Shown: in pieces, positions 1 to 17,589 of the stretch
Layout: each line of letters begins with the position of its first letter
Numbering within the stretch: position 1 is the stretch's first letter
Assembly: GCF_025725685.1 (NCBI RefSeq)
Contig: NZ_CP107008.1
Span: 3,286,001-3,350,000, forward strand
Direction: 5' to 3'
Source of the DNA: Halomonas sp. M4R1S46
Lineage (GTDB): Bacteria > Pseudomonadota > Gammaproteobacteria > Pseudomonadales > Halomonadaceae
Length of the DNA: 64,000 nt
Program-made: the position numbers and the translations under genes
Notes under the pieces: generated by a model
The model's input: the letters and a program-made list of their open reading frames with translations, nothing else
Databases searched by the model: none
Told to the model about the DNA's origin: nothing

Positions 1-2
1 CC

Positions 3-596
3 GCGGCCCTCGACCTGGCCGCCACCTGGCCCGGCGAGATCTCGCCTGCCGGCGTGCTCAACTACACCGAGGAGGAAGCCCGCGGCATCTTCCAGTCCGG
101 CAATGCGGTGTTCATGCGCAACTGGCCCTATGCCTGGTCGCTGGCCCAGAGCGAGGACAGCGACGTGGCCGGCAAGGTCGGCGTGGTCAAGCTGCCCCAC
201 GGCCCCGACGGCGACAGTGCGGCGACGCTGGGCGGCTGGAACCTGGCGGTCTCCAAGTATACCGAGAATCGTGAAGCCGCCGCCGACCTGGTGGCCTTCC
301 TGACCTCCGAGGCCGAGCAGAAGCGCCGCGCCATCGAGGGCGCCTACAACCCCACCCTCACCTCGCTCTACCAGGATGAAGAGGTCCTCGAGGCGGTGCC
401 CTTCTTCGGCACCCTCTATGACACCTTCACCAATGCCGTGGCCCGCCCCTCCGCCGTCACCGGCGACCACTACGGCCGGGTCAGCAATGGCTTCTTCAAC
501 GCCGTGCATGACGTGATGTCCGGCAACCAGAGCGGTGCCGAGGCCGTGTCCCGGCTGGACAGCGAGCTGTCCCGCATCAAGCGTCGTCGTTGGTAA
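3..596 (+). CDS. aglE: Alpha-glucoside ABC transporter solute-binding protein, C-terminal part (cut by left edge)
   Basis: The reading frame is open from base 3 and ends in TAA at 594-596, leaving 197 residues of a periplasmic sugar-binding protein. The segment FQSGNAVFMRNWPYAWSLAQ and the following GKVGVVKLPHGPDG and GGWNLAVSKYTEN blocks align with the complete binding proteins at 7134 and 10227, so this is the C-terminal lobe of the same family (carbohydrate uptake 1, family 1 binding proteins). It would deliver alpha-glucosides such as maltose, trehalose or sucrose to the two permeases that follow 14 bases later. The order binding protein, two permeases, glucosidase, ATPase matches aglEFGAK of Sinorhizobium, which is why the symbol is used. 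Start, signal peptide and promoter lie outside the window. Confidence 0.9.
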   Translation, partial: AALDLAATWPGEISPAGVLNYTEEEARGIFQSGNAVFMRNWPYAWSLAQSEDSDVAGKVGVVKLPHGPDGDSAATLGGWNLAVSKYTENREAAADLVAFLTSEAEQKRRAIEGAYNPTLTSLYQDEEVLEAVPFFGTLYDTFTNAVARPSAVTGDHYGRVSNGFFNAVHDVMSGNQSGAEAVSRLDSELSRIKRRRW

Positions 597-610
597 CCCA
601 GGAGGCCTCC

Positions 611-1593
<983 letters not shown>

Positions 1594-1597
<4 letters not shown>

Positions 1598-2436
1598 ACC
1601 AGTATCAGCTGATCAAGCTCGCCAAACGGGTCGGGCTCTATGCCCTGATCGCCGTGGTGATGGTCTACGCCATCTTCCCCTTCTACTATGCCGTGATCAC
1701 CTCGCTGAAGCCCTCCAGCGAGCTGTTTCGGGTCGATTTCTGGCTGTCGTCGCTGGACTTCGGCAACTACGTGCAGATCTTCACCCAGAAGAGCTTCGTG
1801 CGGGCCATCTTCAACTCCATCCTCATCTCGCTGTCGGTGGTGCTCATCGCCCTGCTGCTGGGCATCACCGCCTCCTACGCCCTGGGCCGGGTACGCTTCC
1901 GTGGCCGCACCACGGTGATGCTGACGATCCTCGGCGTGTCGATGTTCCCCCAGGTGGCGGTGCTCTCCGGGCTGTTCGAGGTCATCCGCGCGCTGAACCT
2001 CTACAACAACCCGGGTGGCCTGATACTGAGCTACACCATCTTCACCCTGCCCTTCACCGTCTGGGTGCTGACCACCTTCATGCGCCAGCTGCCCATGGAA
2101 CTGGAAGAAGCCGCGATCATGGACGGCGCCACCCCCTGGGTGACCATCACCAAGGTGTTCCTGCCGCTGATGTGGCCGGCCATGGCCACCACCGGGCTGC
2201 TAGCCTTCATCGCCGCCTGGAACGAGTTCCTCTTCGCCCTGACCTTCACCCTCACCGACGACCAGCGCACCGTGCCGGTGGCGATCGCCCTGATCTCCGG
2301 CGGCAGCCAGCACGAGCTGCCCTGGGGCCCGATCATGGCCGCCTCGGTCACCGTCACCGTGCCCCTGGTCATCCTGGTGATGATCTTCCAGAAGCGCATC
2401 GTCTCCGGGCTGACCGCCGGTGCCGTCAAGGGATAA
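1594..2436 (+). CDS. aglG: Alpha-glucoside ABC transporter permease (MalG type)
   Basis: Second permease subunit, 280 residues, beginning MNQYQLIKLAKRVGLY. The EAA loop is ELEEAAIMDGATPWVTITKV, followed by the hydrophobic C-terminal spans typical of MalG-like subunits. The start codon overlaps the stop of aglF (ATGA at 1594-1597), so coupling fixes the start; the open frame continues further upstream but only as antisense-free overlap with aglF. It would pair with AglF and bind the ATPase encoded at 4147. The glucosidase gene follows after only 5 bases, so uptake and cytoplasmic hydrolysis are co-expressed. Confidence 0.93.
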
Positions 2437-2441
2437 GCCTC

Positions 2442-4097
<1,656 letters not shown>

Positions 4098-4146
4098 CAC
4101 CGAATCACAACAATGCCGGTCCCGGTGGCCGGCGAGGAGTCGCAAG

Positions 4147-5253
<1,107 letters not shown>

Positions 5254-5286
5254 GCCCCCTACCCTACCCACCACCATCCGTACCGC

Positions 5287-5310
5287 CGACGGGAGCCCCG
5301 GCTCCCGTCG
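5287..5310 (+). terminator. Hairpin between aglK and second glucosidase
   Basis: A perfect 10-bp stem, CGACGGGAGC pairing with GCTCCCGTCG around a CCCG loop, ends three bases before the AGGAGG of the next gene. There is no T-run, so it is more likely an RNA-processing or stability element than a full terminator. It may reduce expression of the downstream genes relative to the transporter. Confidence 0.5.
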
Positions 5311-5323
5311 CCAGGAGGCCCAG

Positions 5324-6994
5324 ATGGCGTTCTCTCGCCCCCCCCACGACGAGCAACACGACTGGTGGCGCGGCGCGGTGATCTACCAGGTCTACCCGCG
5401 CAGCTTCCAGGACACCGACGGCGACGGCATCGGCGACCTCCAGGGGGTGATCGACCGGCTCGACTACATCGCCTCGCTGAATGTCGACGCCATCTGGCTG
5501 TCGCCCTTCTTCACCTCGCCGATGAAGGACTTCGGCTACGACGTCAGCGACTACCGCGGCGTCGACCCGATGTTCGGCACCCTGGCGGACTTCGACCGCC
5601 TGGTGGAGGCCGCCCATGCCCGGGGGCTCAGGGTCACCATCGACCAGGTGCTCTCGCACTCATCCGATCAACACCCCTGGTTCGCGGAGAGCCGCTCGAG
5701 CCGCGACAACCCCAAGGCCGACTGGTACGTGTGGGCCGATCCCAGGCCCGACGGCGCCCCACCCACCAACTGGCAGGCGATCTTCGGCGGCTCCGCCTGG
5801 CAGTGGGACACCCGCCGCTGCCAGTACTACCTGCACAACTTCCTGGTCGAGCAGCCGGACCTCAACTTCCGCCACCCCGCGGTGGTCGAGGCCATCCTCG
5901 GCGAGGTGCGTTTCTGGCTGGAACGCGGCGTCGACGGCTTCCGCCTGGATGCGGTGAACTTCTGCACCCACGGCGAGCTCAAGGACAACCCGCCCCGCGA
6001 GGAAATCGTCGAGGGTTTCATCGGGGTGCGTCCCGACAACCCCTACGGCTATCAACGGCATATCCACGACAAGACCCAGCCCGAGAACCTGGCCTTCCTC
6101 GAACGGCTGCGCGCCCTGCTCGATGAATATCCCGGCACCACCAGCGTCGGCGAGGTCGGCGACGACGATTCCCTGGGGGTGATGGCCGAGTACACCCAGG
6201 GCGGCAAGCGGCTGCACATGACCTACTCCTTCAATCTGTTGACCGACAACGCCGACCCTCGGCACCTGCTCGAACCGCTGGAGGAGATGGAGACGCGCAT
6301 TGGCGACGGCTGGCCGTGCTGGGCGCTCGGCAACCACGACATCACCCGCCTGGCCACCCGCTGGCAGGCGGAGGGCAACGCCGCGGCGCTGCGCCTCTAC
6401 CTGGCCTTCCTGCTCACCCAGCGCGGCAGCGTCTGCCTCTACCAGGGCGAGGAGCTGGGCCTGAGCGAGGCCGAGCTCACTTTCGAGCAACTTGTCGACC
6501 CCGCCGGCATCACCTTCTGGCCGGCCTACAAGGGCCGCGACGGCTGCCGCACGCCCATGCCCTGGCAGGCCGACGCCCCCCACGGCGGCTTCTCCCGGGC
6601 CACGCCCTGGCTGCCGGTGCCCGATGACCACCTGGGCCTGGCCGTGGACCGGCAGGACGGCGACCCGGACTCGCTGCTCAACGCCTATCGGGCCTTCCTG
6701 GCCTTCCGCCGTCGGCATGCGGCGCTGGTCAAGGGCGAGATCCGCTATCACCCGCTGCGCGATGACGTCATGTGTCTCGAACGCACCCATCGGGGCGAAC
6801 GCCTGCTGGTGGCGCTGAACTTCGCCGGCGAGCCCCGCGAGCTGGGCGCTCCCCGGGACGCCCACGCCCTCGACGACGCGCCGGCGATGGTCAACGGCAC
6901 CTGGCGGGACGGCACGCTGCGACTTCCGGCCTATGGCATCGCCATCGCCGGCTGTCCGGACGCCCCCTCGGGGCAAGCGAGCTGGCATCCCTGA
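5324..6994 (+). CDS. GH13 alpha-glucosidase, second and most divergent paralog
   Basis: Cytoplasmic GH13 enzyme of 556 residues without a signal peptide. The barrel motifs are GFRLDAVNFC (nucleophile Asp), TSVGEVGDDD (acid/base Glu) and GNHDITRLATRW (transition-state Asp), so the catalytic triad is intact. It is the most divergent of the four glucosidases here: it has VNFCTHGELKDNP where the others have a YFHD segment, and GNHD instead of SNHD. This suggests a different preferred alpha-glucosidic linkage, for example alpha-1,6 (oligo-1,6-glucosidase) or sucrose, but that is inference. AGGAGG at 5313-5318 sets the start. It follows aglK after a hairpin and precedes the first complete binding protein. 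Confidence 0.92.
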   Translation: MAFSRPPHDEQHDWWRGAVIYQVYPRSFQDTDGDGIGDLQGVIDRLDYIASLNVDAIWLSPFFTSPMKDFGYDVSDYRGVDPMFGTLADFDRLVEAAHARGLRVTIDQVLSHSSDQHPWFAESRSSRDNPKADWYVWADPRPDGAPPTNWQAIFGGSAWQWDTRRCQYYLHNFLVEQPDLNFRHPAVVEAILGEVRFWLERGVDGFRLDAVNFCTHGELKDNPPREEIVEGFIGVRPDNPYGYQRHIHDKTQPENLAFLERLRALLDEYPGTTSVGEVGDDDSLGVMAEYTQGGKRLHMTYSFNLLTDNADPRHLLEPLEEMETRIGDGWPCWALGNHDITRLATRWQAEGNAAALRLYLAFLLTQRGSVCLYQGEELGLSEAELTFEQLVDPAGITFWPAYKGRDGCRTPMPWQADAPHGGFSRATPWLPVPDDHLGLAVDRQDGDPDSLLNAYRAFLAFRRRHAALVKGEIRYHPLRDDVMCLERTHRGERLLVALNFAGEPRELGAPRDAHALDDAPAMVNGTWRDGTLRLPAYGIAIAGCPDAPSGQASWHP

Positions 6995-7133
6995 GCCCGG
7001 CCCGGGCAGGCACGACAAGCGGGAGATCACCGCGCCCGGCCTCCCGCGCGGCACAACAGCAATACCCACAACGGCAACGCTCACAACGACAACACTAACG
7101 ACAACGCTCACAACAACACCAGGAGCCCACTCC

Positions 7134-8420
7134 ATGATCCTCGACAACGCCAAGCAGCAGCGCCGCGCCCTGATCGGCGCCCTGGTCCTCGGTGGCTCGG
7201 CACTGGCCACCCAGAACGCCCTCGCGGCCGAGATCGCCATCGCCTGCGGCGCCGGCGACGCCTCCGACTACTGTCCGATCGCCGCCCAGGAGTGGGCCGA
7301 GAAGACCGGCCATAGCGTGCAGGTCGTCTCCACCCCCAATAGCGCCACCGAGAAACTGTCGCTCTACCAGCAGCTGCTCGGCAGCGGCTCCGGCGACATC
7401 GACGTGCTGATGGTCGATATCGTCTGGCCGGGCATGCTCGACGATCACCTGGTGGATCTTTCCGAGTACCTGCCCGAGGATGCCACCGAGGGCTTCTTCC
7501 CGGCGCTGGTCGACAACAACACCGTCGACGGCCGCCTGGTGGCCATGCCCTGGTTCACCGATGCCGGCCTGCTCTACTACCGCAAGGACCTGCTGGAACA
7601 ATACGGCCATGAGGTCCCCGAGACCTGGCAGCAGCTGACCGACATCGCCACAGACATCCAGGCCGCCGAGCGCGAGGCCGGCAACGACGACTTCTGGGGC
7701 TTCAGCTTCCAGGGCCGCGCCTACGAGGGCCTGACCTGCAACGCCCTGGAGTGGGTGGCGAGCCACGGTGGCGGCACCCTCGTCGATGACGAGGGCGAGG
7801 TGACCATCGACAATCCCCGCGCCGCCGCCGCGCTGGACCTGGCCGCCTCCTGGGTCGGCAGCATTTCGCCGGAAGGCGCGCTGAACCACACCGAGGAGGA
7901 GACCCGCGGCATCTTCCAGTCCGGCAACGCCCTGTTCCTGCGCAACTGGCCCTATGTGTGGTCGCTGGCCAACGGCGAGGGCAGCGAGGTGGCCGGCAAG
8001 GTCGGCATGGCGCCGCTGCCCCACGGCCCCGAAGGCGAGGCCAAGGCCACCCTGGGCGGCTGGAACTTCGCCGTGTCGCGCTATTCCGAGCATCCCGAGC
8101 TTGCCGCCGATCTGGTCGCCTTCATCACCTCCCGGGAGCAGCAGAAGGCCCATGCCATCCAGATGGGCATGAATCCCACCATCGAGGCGCTCTACCAGGA
8201 CGAGGAGGTGCTGGCCAGTAACCCCTCCATGAGCGAGCTCTACGAGACCCTGACCAATGGCGTGCCGCGTCCCGCCACGGTGACCGGCGATGCCTACGCG
8301 CGGGTCTCCAACGCCTTCTTCAACCGCACCCACCAGGTGCTTTCCGGCGAGCTGGACGGCGCCAGCGCGGTCCAGCAGCTGGGCCGCGAACTCGAGCGTC
8401 TCGGACGCCGCGGCTGGTAA
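7134..8420 (+). CDS. Sugar ABC transporter solute-binding protein, second copy
   Basis: Periplasmic binding protein of 428 residues. A signal peptide (KQQRRALIGALVLGGSALAT then cleavage near ALAAEI) precedes the mature start EIAIACGAGDASDYC. The hinge and lobe motifs ATEKLSLYQQLLGSGSGDID, DVLMVDIVWPGMLDDHL and FQGRAYEGLTCNALEWVASH are typical of trehalose/maltose-type binding proteins (ThuE, AglE, MalE-like). Two Cys in the mature N-terminus may form a disulfide. ATG 7134 has AGGAG upstream; an upstream in-frame start at 6933 would overlap the previous gene. The leader at about 7055-7120 is an unusual CA-rich stretch. It is closely similar to the binding protein at 10227. Confidence 0.95.
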   Translation: MILDNAKQQRRALIGALVLGGSALATQNALAAEIAIACGAGDASDYCPIAAQEWAEKTGHSVQVVSTPNSATEKLSLYQQLLGSGSGDIDVLMVDIVWPGMLDDHLVDLSEYLPEDATEGFFPALVDNNTVDGRLVAMPWFTDAGLLYYRKDLLEQYGHEVPETWQQLTDIATDIQAAEREAGNDDFWGFSFQGRAYEGLTCNALEWVASHGGGTLVDDEGEVTIDNPRAAAALDLAASWVGSISPEGALNHTEEETRGIFQSGNALFLRNWPYVWSLANGEGSEVAGKVGMAPLPHGPEGEAKATLGGWNFAVSRYSEHPELAADLVAFITSREQQKAHAIQMGMNPTIEALYQDEEVLASNPSMSELYETLTNGVPRPATVTGDAYARVSNAFFNRTHQVLSGELDGASAVQQLGRELERLGRRGW

Positions 8421-8434
8421 GGCCATGTCTCTCG

Positions 8435-8459
8435 CCCGGCCGGAGCGCATCCGGCCGGG
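8435..8459 (+). terminator. Hairpin after second binding protein
   Basis: Perfect 10-bp stem CCCGGCCGGA / TCCGGCCGGG with a GCGCA loop, followed by CCCTGTTT. It lies 14 bases after the binding-protein stop and before the next glucosidase. It probably stabilises the upstream mRNA and partly terminates, giving more binding protein than enzyme. Confidence 0.6.
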
Positions 8460-8492
8460 CCCTGTTTCGCACCCACCGACAGGAATTCACGA

Positions 8493-10139
<1,647 letters not shown>

Positions 10140-10226
10140 GCCTTGTTCACCTGGGAGGACACTGATCCCACCCCAATCGGCGTCCTCCTCTCCGAGACCA
10201 CAACCATAACCCTGGAGCCCCCTGGA

Positions 10227-11531
<1,305 letters not shown>

Positions 11532-11561
11532 GCCACCGCCTGTCCACCATGATGGTTCAAC

Positions 11562-11583
11562 GAGGGGGGCCGCCCGGCCCCTC
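11562..11583 (+). terminator. Hairpin after third binding protein
   Basis: A GC-rich hairpin (GGGGCC stem pairing with GGCCCC around GCCC, extended imperfectly) lies between the stop of the third binding protein and the ribosome binding site of the fourth glucosidase. It occupies the same relative place as the hairpin at 8435-8459. No T-run is present. Confidence 0.5.
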
Positions 11584-11598
11584 TGTCAAGGAGCGAGC

Positions 11599-13245
11599 AT
11601 GACCCCGTCTTCCCCGCGCCACGACGACCGCCACGACTGGTGGCGTGGCGCCACCCTCTACCAGATCTACCCGCGCAGCTTCATGGACGCGAGCGGCGAC
11701 GGCATCGGTGATCTGGTTGGCATCACCGAGAAGCTCGACCACGTGGCAAGCCTGGGTGTCGATGCCGTGTGGCTGTCACCGATCTGCACCTCGCCGATGG
11801 ACGACTTCGGTTACGACGTCAGTGACTATCGCGACGTCGATCCCATGTTCGGCACCCTCGACGACTTCCGTGCCCTGATCGAGCGCGCCCACGAACTGGG
11901 CCTCAGGGTGATCATCGACCAGGTACTGTCGCACAGCTCCGACCGCCATCCCTGGTTCGCCGAGAGCCGCCGCGGCCGGTCCAATGCCAAGGCCGACTGG
12001 TACGTGTGGGCCGACCCCAGGCCCGACGGCTCGGCCCCCAACAACTGGCTGGCGGCCTTCGGCGGGCCGGCCTGGACCTTCGATTCGCGGCGCTGCCAGT
12101 ACTACCTGCATAACTTCCTGCCCAGCCAGCCGGATCTCAACTTCCACCACCCCGAGGTGCGCGAGGCGCAGCTCGACAACCTGCGCTTCTGGCTGGAGCT
12201 CGGCGTCGACGGCTTCCGCTTCGACACCGCCAACTTCTACTTCCACGACCGGTCGCTCGCCGACAATCCGCCCTCGCCTGACTGGTATCGGCGGCGCGGT
12301 CACCCGCGCAGCTACCAGCTGCTCACCCACAATACCGACCAGCCCGAGAACCTGGCCTATCTCGAGCGCATCCGTGCCCTGCTCGACGAGTACCCGGGGT
12401 CCACCAGCGTAGGCGAGATCGGTGGCAGCAATCCCCTGCCGACCATGGCCGCCTACACACAAGGTGAGTCGCGATTGCATATGGCCTACACCTTCGACCT
12501 GCTGGACTCAACCGGAGAAGCCGCCGCGCTGTACCGGGTCCTGTCTCGCTTCGCCGAGTTCGGTGACGACGCCTGGCCGTGCTGGGCGCTGTCCAACCAC
12601 GATGTGGTGCGCAGTGCCACCAGCTGGGGCGAGGAGCGCGCCCTGCTGGCGCTGACCGTGCTCTGCTCGCTGCGTGGCAGCCTGTGCCTCTACCAGGGCG
12701 AGGAGCTCGGCCTGCCCGAGGCCGAACTGGCCTATGCGGACCTGCAGGACCCGTTCGGCATCAACCTGTGGCCGGAGGTCAAGGGCCGCGACGGCTGTCG
12801 CACGCCGATGGTCTGGAATGAGACCACCAACGGCGGCTTCTGTCCCGCGGACGTCACGCCCTGGCTGCCGGTCGACGCGCGGCATCTGCCGCTGGCGGTG
12901 GAACGCCAGGAGGCCGACCCCGACAGCCTGCTGAATCGGGTCCGCCGACTGCTGAAGCTGCGCGCAATTAACGACACCCTGCGCCAAGGCGAACAGCAAG
13001 TGATCGCCCCCAGCGAACTGCCCGAGGACGTCTTCGGCGTGATCCGCCGCCGCGGCGAGCGGCGCCTGCTGTGCCTGGCCCACCTCGGCCGGGGCGAGAC
13101 GCCGGCCGGGATCGCCCCCGATGCCCTGGCGACCGGCATCGAGGGATGGCATAGCCTGGAACTGCCGGGCATGCCGACCCCCGATATGGAGGGCCGCGGC
13201 CTGACGCTGGTGCCGGGCAGTGCCGCCTGGCTGGAACTGCGCTGA
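11599..13245 (+). CDS. GH13 alpha-glucosidase, fourth paralog
   Basis: Cytoplasmic GH13 enzyme of 548 residues beginning MTPSSPRHDDRHDWWRGATL. Catalytic motifs GFRFDTANFYFHD, TSVGEIGGSN and SNHDVVRSATSW are intact. It is the tandem sister of the glucosidase at 8493, but carries PICTSPMDD where the other three have PFFTSPM, and DWYRRRGHPRSYQ in the variable loop between the nucleophile and acid/base residues. These loop changes are near the substrate pocket in HaG-type enzymes and could shift specificity. AAGGAGCGAGC precedes the ATG. It is the last gene of the agl run, followed by a strong hairpin. Confidence 0.93.
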   Translation: MTPSSPRHDDRHDWWRGATLYQIYPRSFMDASGDGIGDLVGITEKLDHVASLGVDAVWLSPICTSPMDDFGYDVSDYRDVDPMFGTLDDFRALIERAHELGLRVIIDQVLSHSSDRHPWFAESRRGRSNAKADWYVWADPRPDGSAPNNWLAAFGGPAWTFDSRRCQYYLHNFLPSQPDLNFHHPEVREAQLDNLRFWLELGVDGFRFDTANFYFHDRSLADNPPSPDWYRRRGHPRSYQLLTHNTDQPENLAYLERIRALLDEYPGSTSVGEIGGSNPLPTMAAYTQGESRLHMAYTFDLLDSTGEAAALYRVLSRFAEFGDDAWPCWALSNHDVVRSATSWGEERALLALTVLCSLRGSLCLYQGEELGLPEAELAYADLQDPFGINLWPEVKGRDGCRTPMVWNETTNGGFCPADVTPWLPVDARHLPLAVERQEADPDSLLNRVRRLLKLRAINDTLRQGEQQVIAPSELPEDVFGVIRRRGERRLLCLAHLGRGETPAGIAPDALATGIEGWHSLELPGMPTPDMEGRGLTLVPGSAAWLELR

Positions 13246-13251
13246 GTCCAG

Positions 13252-13295
13252 GGGGCAAGGATAGCGTCCTCGACCACTCGAGGCGTCCTTGCCCC
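13252..13295 (+). terminator. Terminator-like hairpin at the end of the agl operon
   Basis: Outer stem GGGGCAAGGA / TCCTTGCCCC and inner stem CCTCGA / TCGAGG separated by a small internal loop form one 44-base hairpin just after the stop of the fourth glucosidase. There is no T-run, but position and strength suit transcription termination or 3-prime end protection. Confidence 0.65.
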
Positions 13296-13460
13296 AGGGC
13301 AATCGCAGTTGAGTGGCGAGGGGCGCAGGGGACAGGTCGTAGAGGGGGTCCTGCGCCAAGGATGGCGTCGGTAGCGCCCAGGGAGGGGGTCACAGCGCCC
13401 CCTCGTAGACCTGTCGACCGATCAGCCCCGAGCGGCAACGCTCTAACTGCGATAGCCCTG
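13295..13460. repeat. Dispersed palindromic repeat, copy 1
   Basis: The element is bounded by 16-base inverted arms (13295-13310 CAGGGCAATCGCAGTT and 13445-13460) with one mismatch. The core around 13360-13389 (GGATGGCGTCGGTAGCGCCC and on) is shared with copies at 40506, 54531 and 55593. It lies between operon end and regulator, like the other intergenic copies. Confidence 0.8.
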
Positions 13461-13565
13461 GTCCTTGCCCAGGCCGGCTAGGCACTGCGGCCATTCACGG
13501 CTATGATAGAAGGCTAACTAAATCGATACAGAGTCGTCCCCCATCCCCGAGAGCCGAGTCATCAC

Positions 13566-14618
13566 GTGTCTTCGCCACGCCGCATCACCCTGAAGGATCT
13601 GGCCCAGCACCTCGGTGTCTCCACGGCCAGCGTCTCCAACGCCTTCAACCGGCCCAACCAGCTGTCACCGAAACTGCGCGAGCACATCCTCAGCGAGGCC
13701 AGGCGGCTCGGCTATCGCGGCCCCGACGCCAAGGCCCGCAGCCTGAGGACCGGCCGCTCGCGTATCATCGCCGTGGTGCTCGCCGAGAGCCTGACCTACA
13801 GCATCAACGACGCCGTGGCCAGCGAACTGCTCTCCGGCATCGCCGAGGTGCTCGATAGCCATGGCCATACCCTGCTGCTGCTCTCCGGCCGCCAGCATGC
13901 CTCCCAAGTACCTGGCTCGGCGAGCATCGCCGACGGCTTCATCGCCTACGGCCTGATGCCGCCGAGCCTGATGGTTTCGGCCGACCTGCCCGCCCAGCGC
14001 CCGCTGGTGGCCGTCGACTTCAGCCCCGAGGGCTACCCGGCGGTACATATCGACAACGAACCGGCCAGCCATATGATCGCCCGATATGCCCTGCGCACCC
14101 CGCCGCGCCGGCCGGCGATCGTCAGCCTGCGGCTCACCGCCGAGCCCTGCAACGGCCGCGTCACCCAGGCGCATACCCAGCTTCCCCCCGAGCAGACCAT
14201 CACCCGCTCGCGGCTGGCCGGCTTCCATCGGGCCCTCGAGGAGCAGGGTTTCACTCCCGCGGACGTGCCCGTGTGGAACATCGAGGAGAACACCCATGAG
14301 GTCTGCGCCCCGGTGATCGAGGAGATCCTCGACCTGCCCGACGAGGAACGCCCCGACCTGCTGCTGTGCATGTCGGATCGCATCGCCCTGACCGCGGTGA
14401 CCCTGGCCGAGCAGCGTGGCCTGCGCGTGCCTGAGGACCTGCGTATCACCGGCTTCGACGGCATCGCCGAGGGCCAGTACCGGGCCCCACGGTTGACCAC
14501 CGTGCGCCAGGACAGCGTCGAGAAGGGCCGGATCGCCGCGCGCATGGTCCTCGGGCTGGACCCCGCCGAACCCAGGCTGCTGCAGACTGCACTGATGATC
14601 GGCGACTCCTGTCCCTGA
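13566..14618 (+). CDS. LacI-family transcriptional regulator of the alpha-glucoside locus
   Basis: LacI/GalR-type repressor of 350 residues. The N-terminal helix-turn-helix is TLKDLAQHLGVSTASVSNAF with hinge helix region KARSLRTGRSRIIAVV, followed by a periplasmic-binding-protein-like effector domain ending RITGFDGIAEGQ and LTTVRQDSVEKGRIAARMVL. Effector is presumably an alpha-glucoside or a derivative, by its place directly after the agl genes on the same strand (equivalent to AglR). The start is GTG 13566, the first codon giving a normal LacI N-terminus; its ribosome site is weak. Target operators were not found inside the window, so the main agl promoter is probably left of base 1. Confidence 0.9.
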   Translation: MSSPRRITLKDLAQHLGVSTASVSNAFNRPNQLSPKLREHILSEARRLGYRGPDAKARSLRTGRSRIIAVVLAESLTYSINDAVASELLSGIAEVLDSHGHTLLLLSGRQHASQVPGSASIADGFIAYGLMPPSLMVSADLPAQRPLVAVDFSPEGYPAVHIDNEPASHMIARYALRTPPRRPAIVSLRLTAEPCNGRVTQAHTQLPPEQTITRSRLAGFHRALEEQGFTPADVPVWNIEENTHEVCAPVIEEILDLPDEERPDLLLCMSDRIALTAVTLAEQRGLRVPEDLRITGFDGIAEGQYRAPRLTTVRQDSVEKGRIAARMVLGLDPAEPRLLQTALMIGDSCP

Positions 14619-14703
14619 GGCCGGCATCCGTCCTGGGTTGACGATGCCCCTGAGCGGCCTTGTCAACCGATGACGGGAACCGGCCCCTGGACCGACAGAC
14701 TGC

Positions 14704-16893
<2,190 letters not shown>

Positions 16894-16926
16894 CGAGCTC
16901 CTCCTTGATGATCGGCCGAGCCGGCG

Positions 16927-17454
16927 TCAGTAGACCTCGATGCGGTTGACCTGCCAGACCGAACGGAAGCGAATGGCTTCCGTCACCAGTTCGGGGTGGG
17001 CGTCGAAGGGATACAGCACGAACAGCGGGCCGAAGTCCCGGATGGGCATGGGCGTGCCGTTGCGCTGCATCGCCAGGATGACGTCATAGCGCTCGAAGTC
17101 GCTGACCGGGATCATCGCCTCGAACCCGTTCAGGGCAATCACGCGCACCCGACGCCCCTCGGCTCCCGCCGCATGGAGAACCGCCTCGGCCAGCGGCCCC
17201 TCGAAGCGGTTGCTCTCCGGGTGCCAGGGCGTGCTGGTGACGATGGTACGGGCGGGCAGCGCCTCGAGCATGGTCCGATCGAAGCGTGCCTCGTCACCGA
17301 CATTGGTACGGCTGATATCCCCGCCCACGGTCAGCATGACCGGGCCGTCGGGCTCCGGCAGAGCGGCGGCTTCGTCGGCCGCCTGAGCAGACGGCATCGC
17401 CAGGCTGGTCAGCAGCAGCCCGCCGACGAGGTTGAGGAGGATGTGGGGACGCAT
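16927..17454 (-). CDS. Exported molybdopterin-domain-fold protein lacking cysteine; likely sensor partner
   Basis: Exported protein of 175 residues; signal peptide MRPHILLNLVGGLLLTSLAM ending near AQAADE. The mature part (GDISRTNVGDEARFDRTML, TPWHPESNRFEGPL, VRVIALNGFEAMIPVSDFER, GPLFVLYPFD) resembles the oxidoreductase molybdopterin-binding (SUOX) fold. In true enzymes of this fold a Cys ligates molybdenum; this protein contains no Cys at all, so it is probably not a redox enzyme. Small proteins of this type are often found next to sensor kinases or diguanylate cyclases. Gene order here (this protein, 33 bases, kinase) supports a role as periplasmic ligand-binding partner. GGGAG lies 8 bases before the ATG. 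Confidence 0.8.
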   Translation of the reverse strand: MRPHILLNLVGGLLLTSLAMPSAQAADEAAALPEPDGPVMLTVGGDISRTNVGDEARFDRTMLEALPARTIVTSTPWHPESNRFEGPLAEAVLHAAGAEGRRVRVIALNGFEAMIPVSDFERYDVILAMQRNGTPMPIRDFGPLFVLYPFDAHPELVTEAIRFRSVWQVNRIEVY

Positions 17455-17589
17455 GGCAGGGCTCCCGGTGGCCGGTCGTGTCGGCGCCTAAGGGTACGCG
17501 ATTCGTGTCATGAGGTCAGGTCGGTCTGGCCCGAAAATGCAACGGGGACGCAGCGCGCCCCCGCAACCTCGACAGCGGCATCGCTCGGC

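Larger units (their letters stand above)
13246..13565. other. Intergenic region between the agl operon and its LacI regulator
   Basis: 320 bases without a gene. It contains the terminator-like hairpin at 13252-13295, the palindromic repeat at 13295-13460, and about 100 bases of promoter-side sequence before lacI. I see no convincing sigma-70 pair or LacI operator in it. Confidence 0.8.

Noticed and set aside
258..263. GTATAC at about 258 as a member of the operator family
   Set aside because: It lies inside the coding sequence of the binding protein and lacks the flanking symmetry of the intergenic sites.
16927..17454. Calling this protein a molybdopterin-dependent oxidoreductase
   Set aside because: It has no Cys at all, so the molybdenum ligand of the SUOX family is missing; only the fold is supported.
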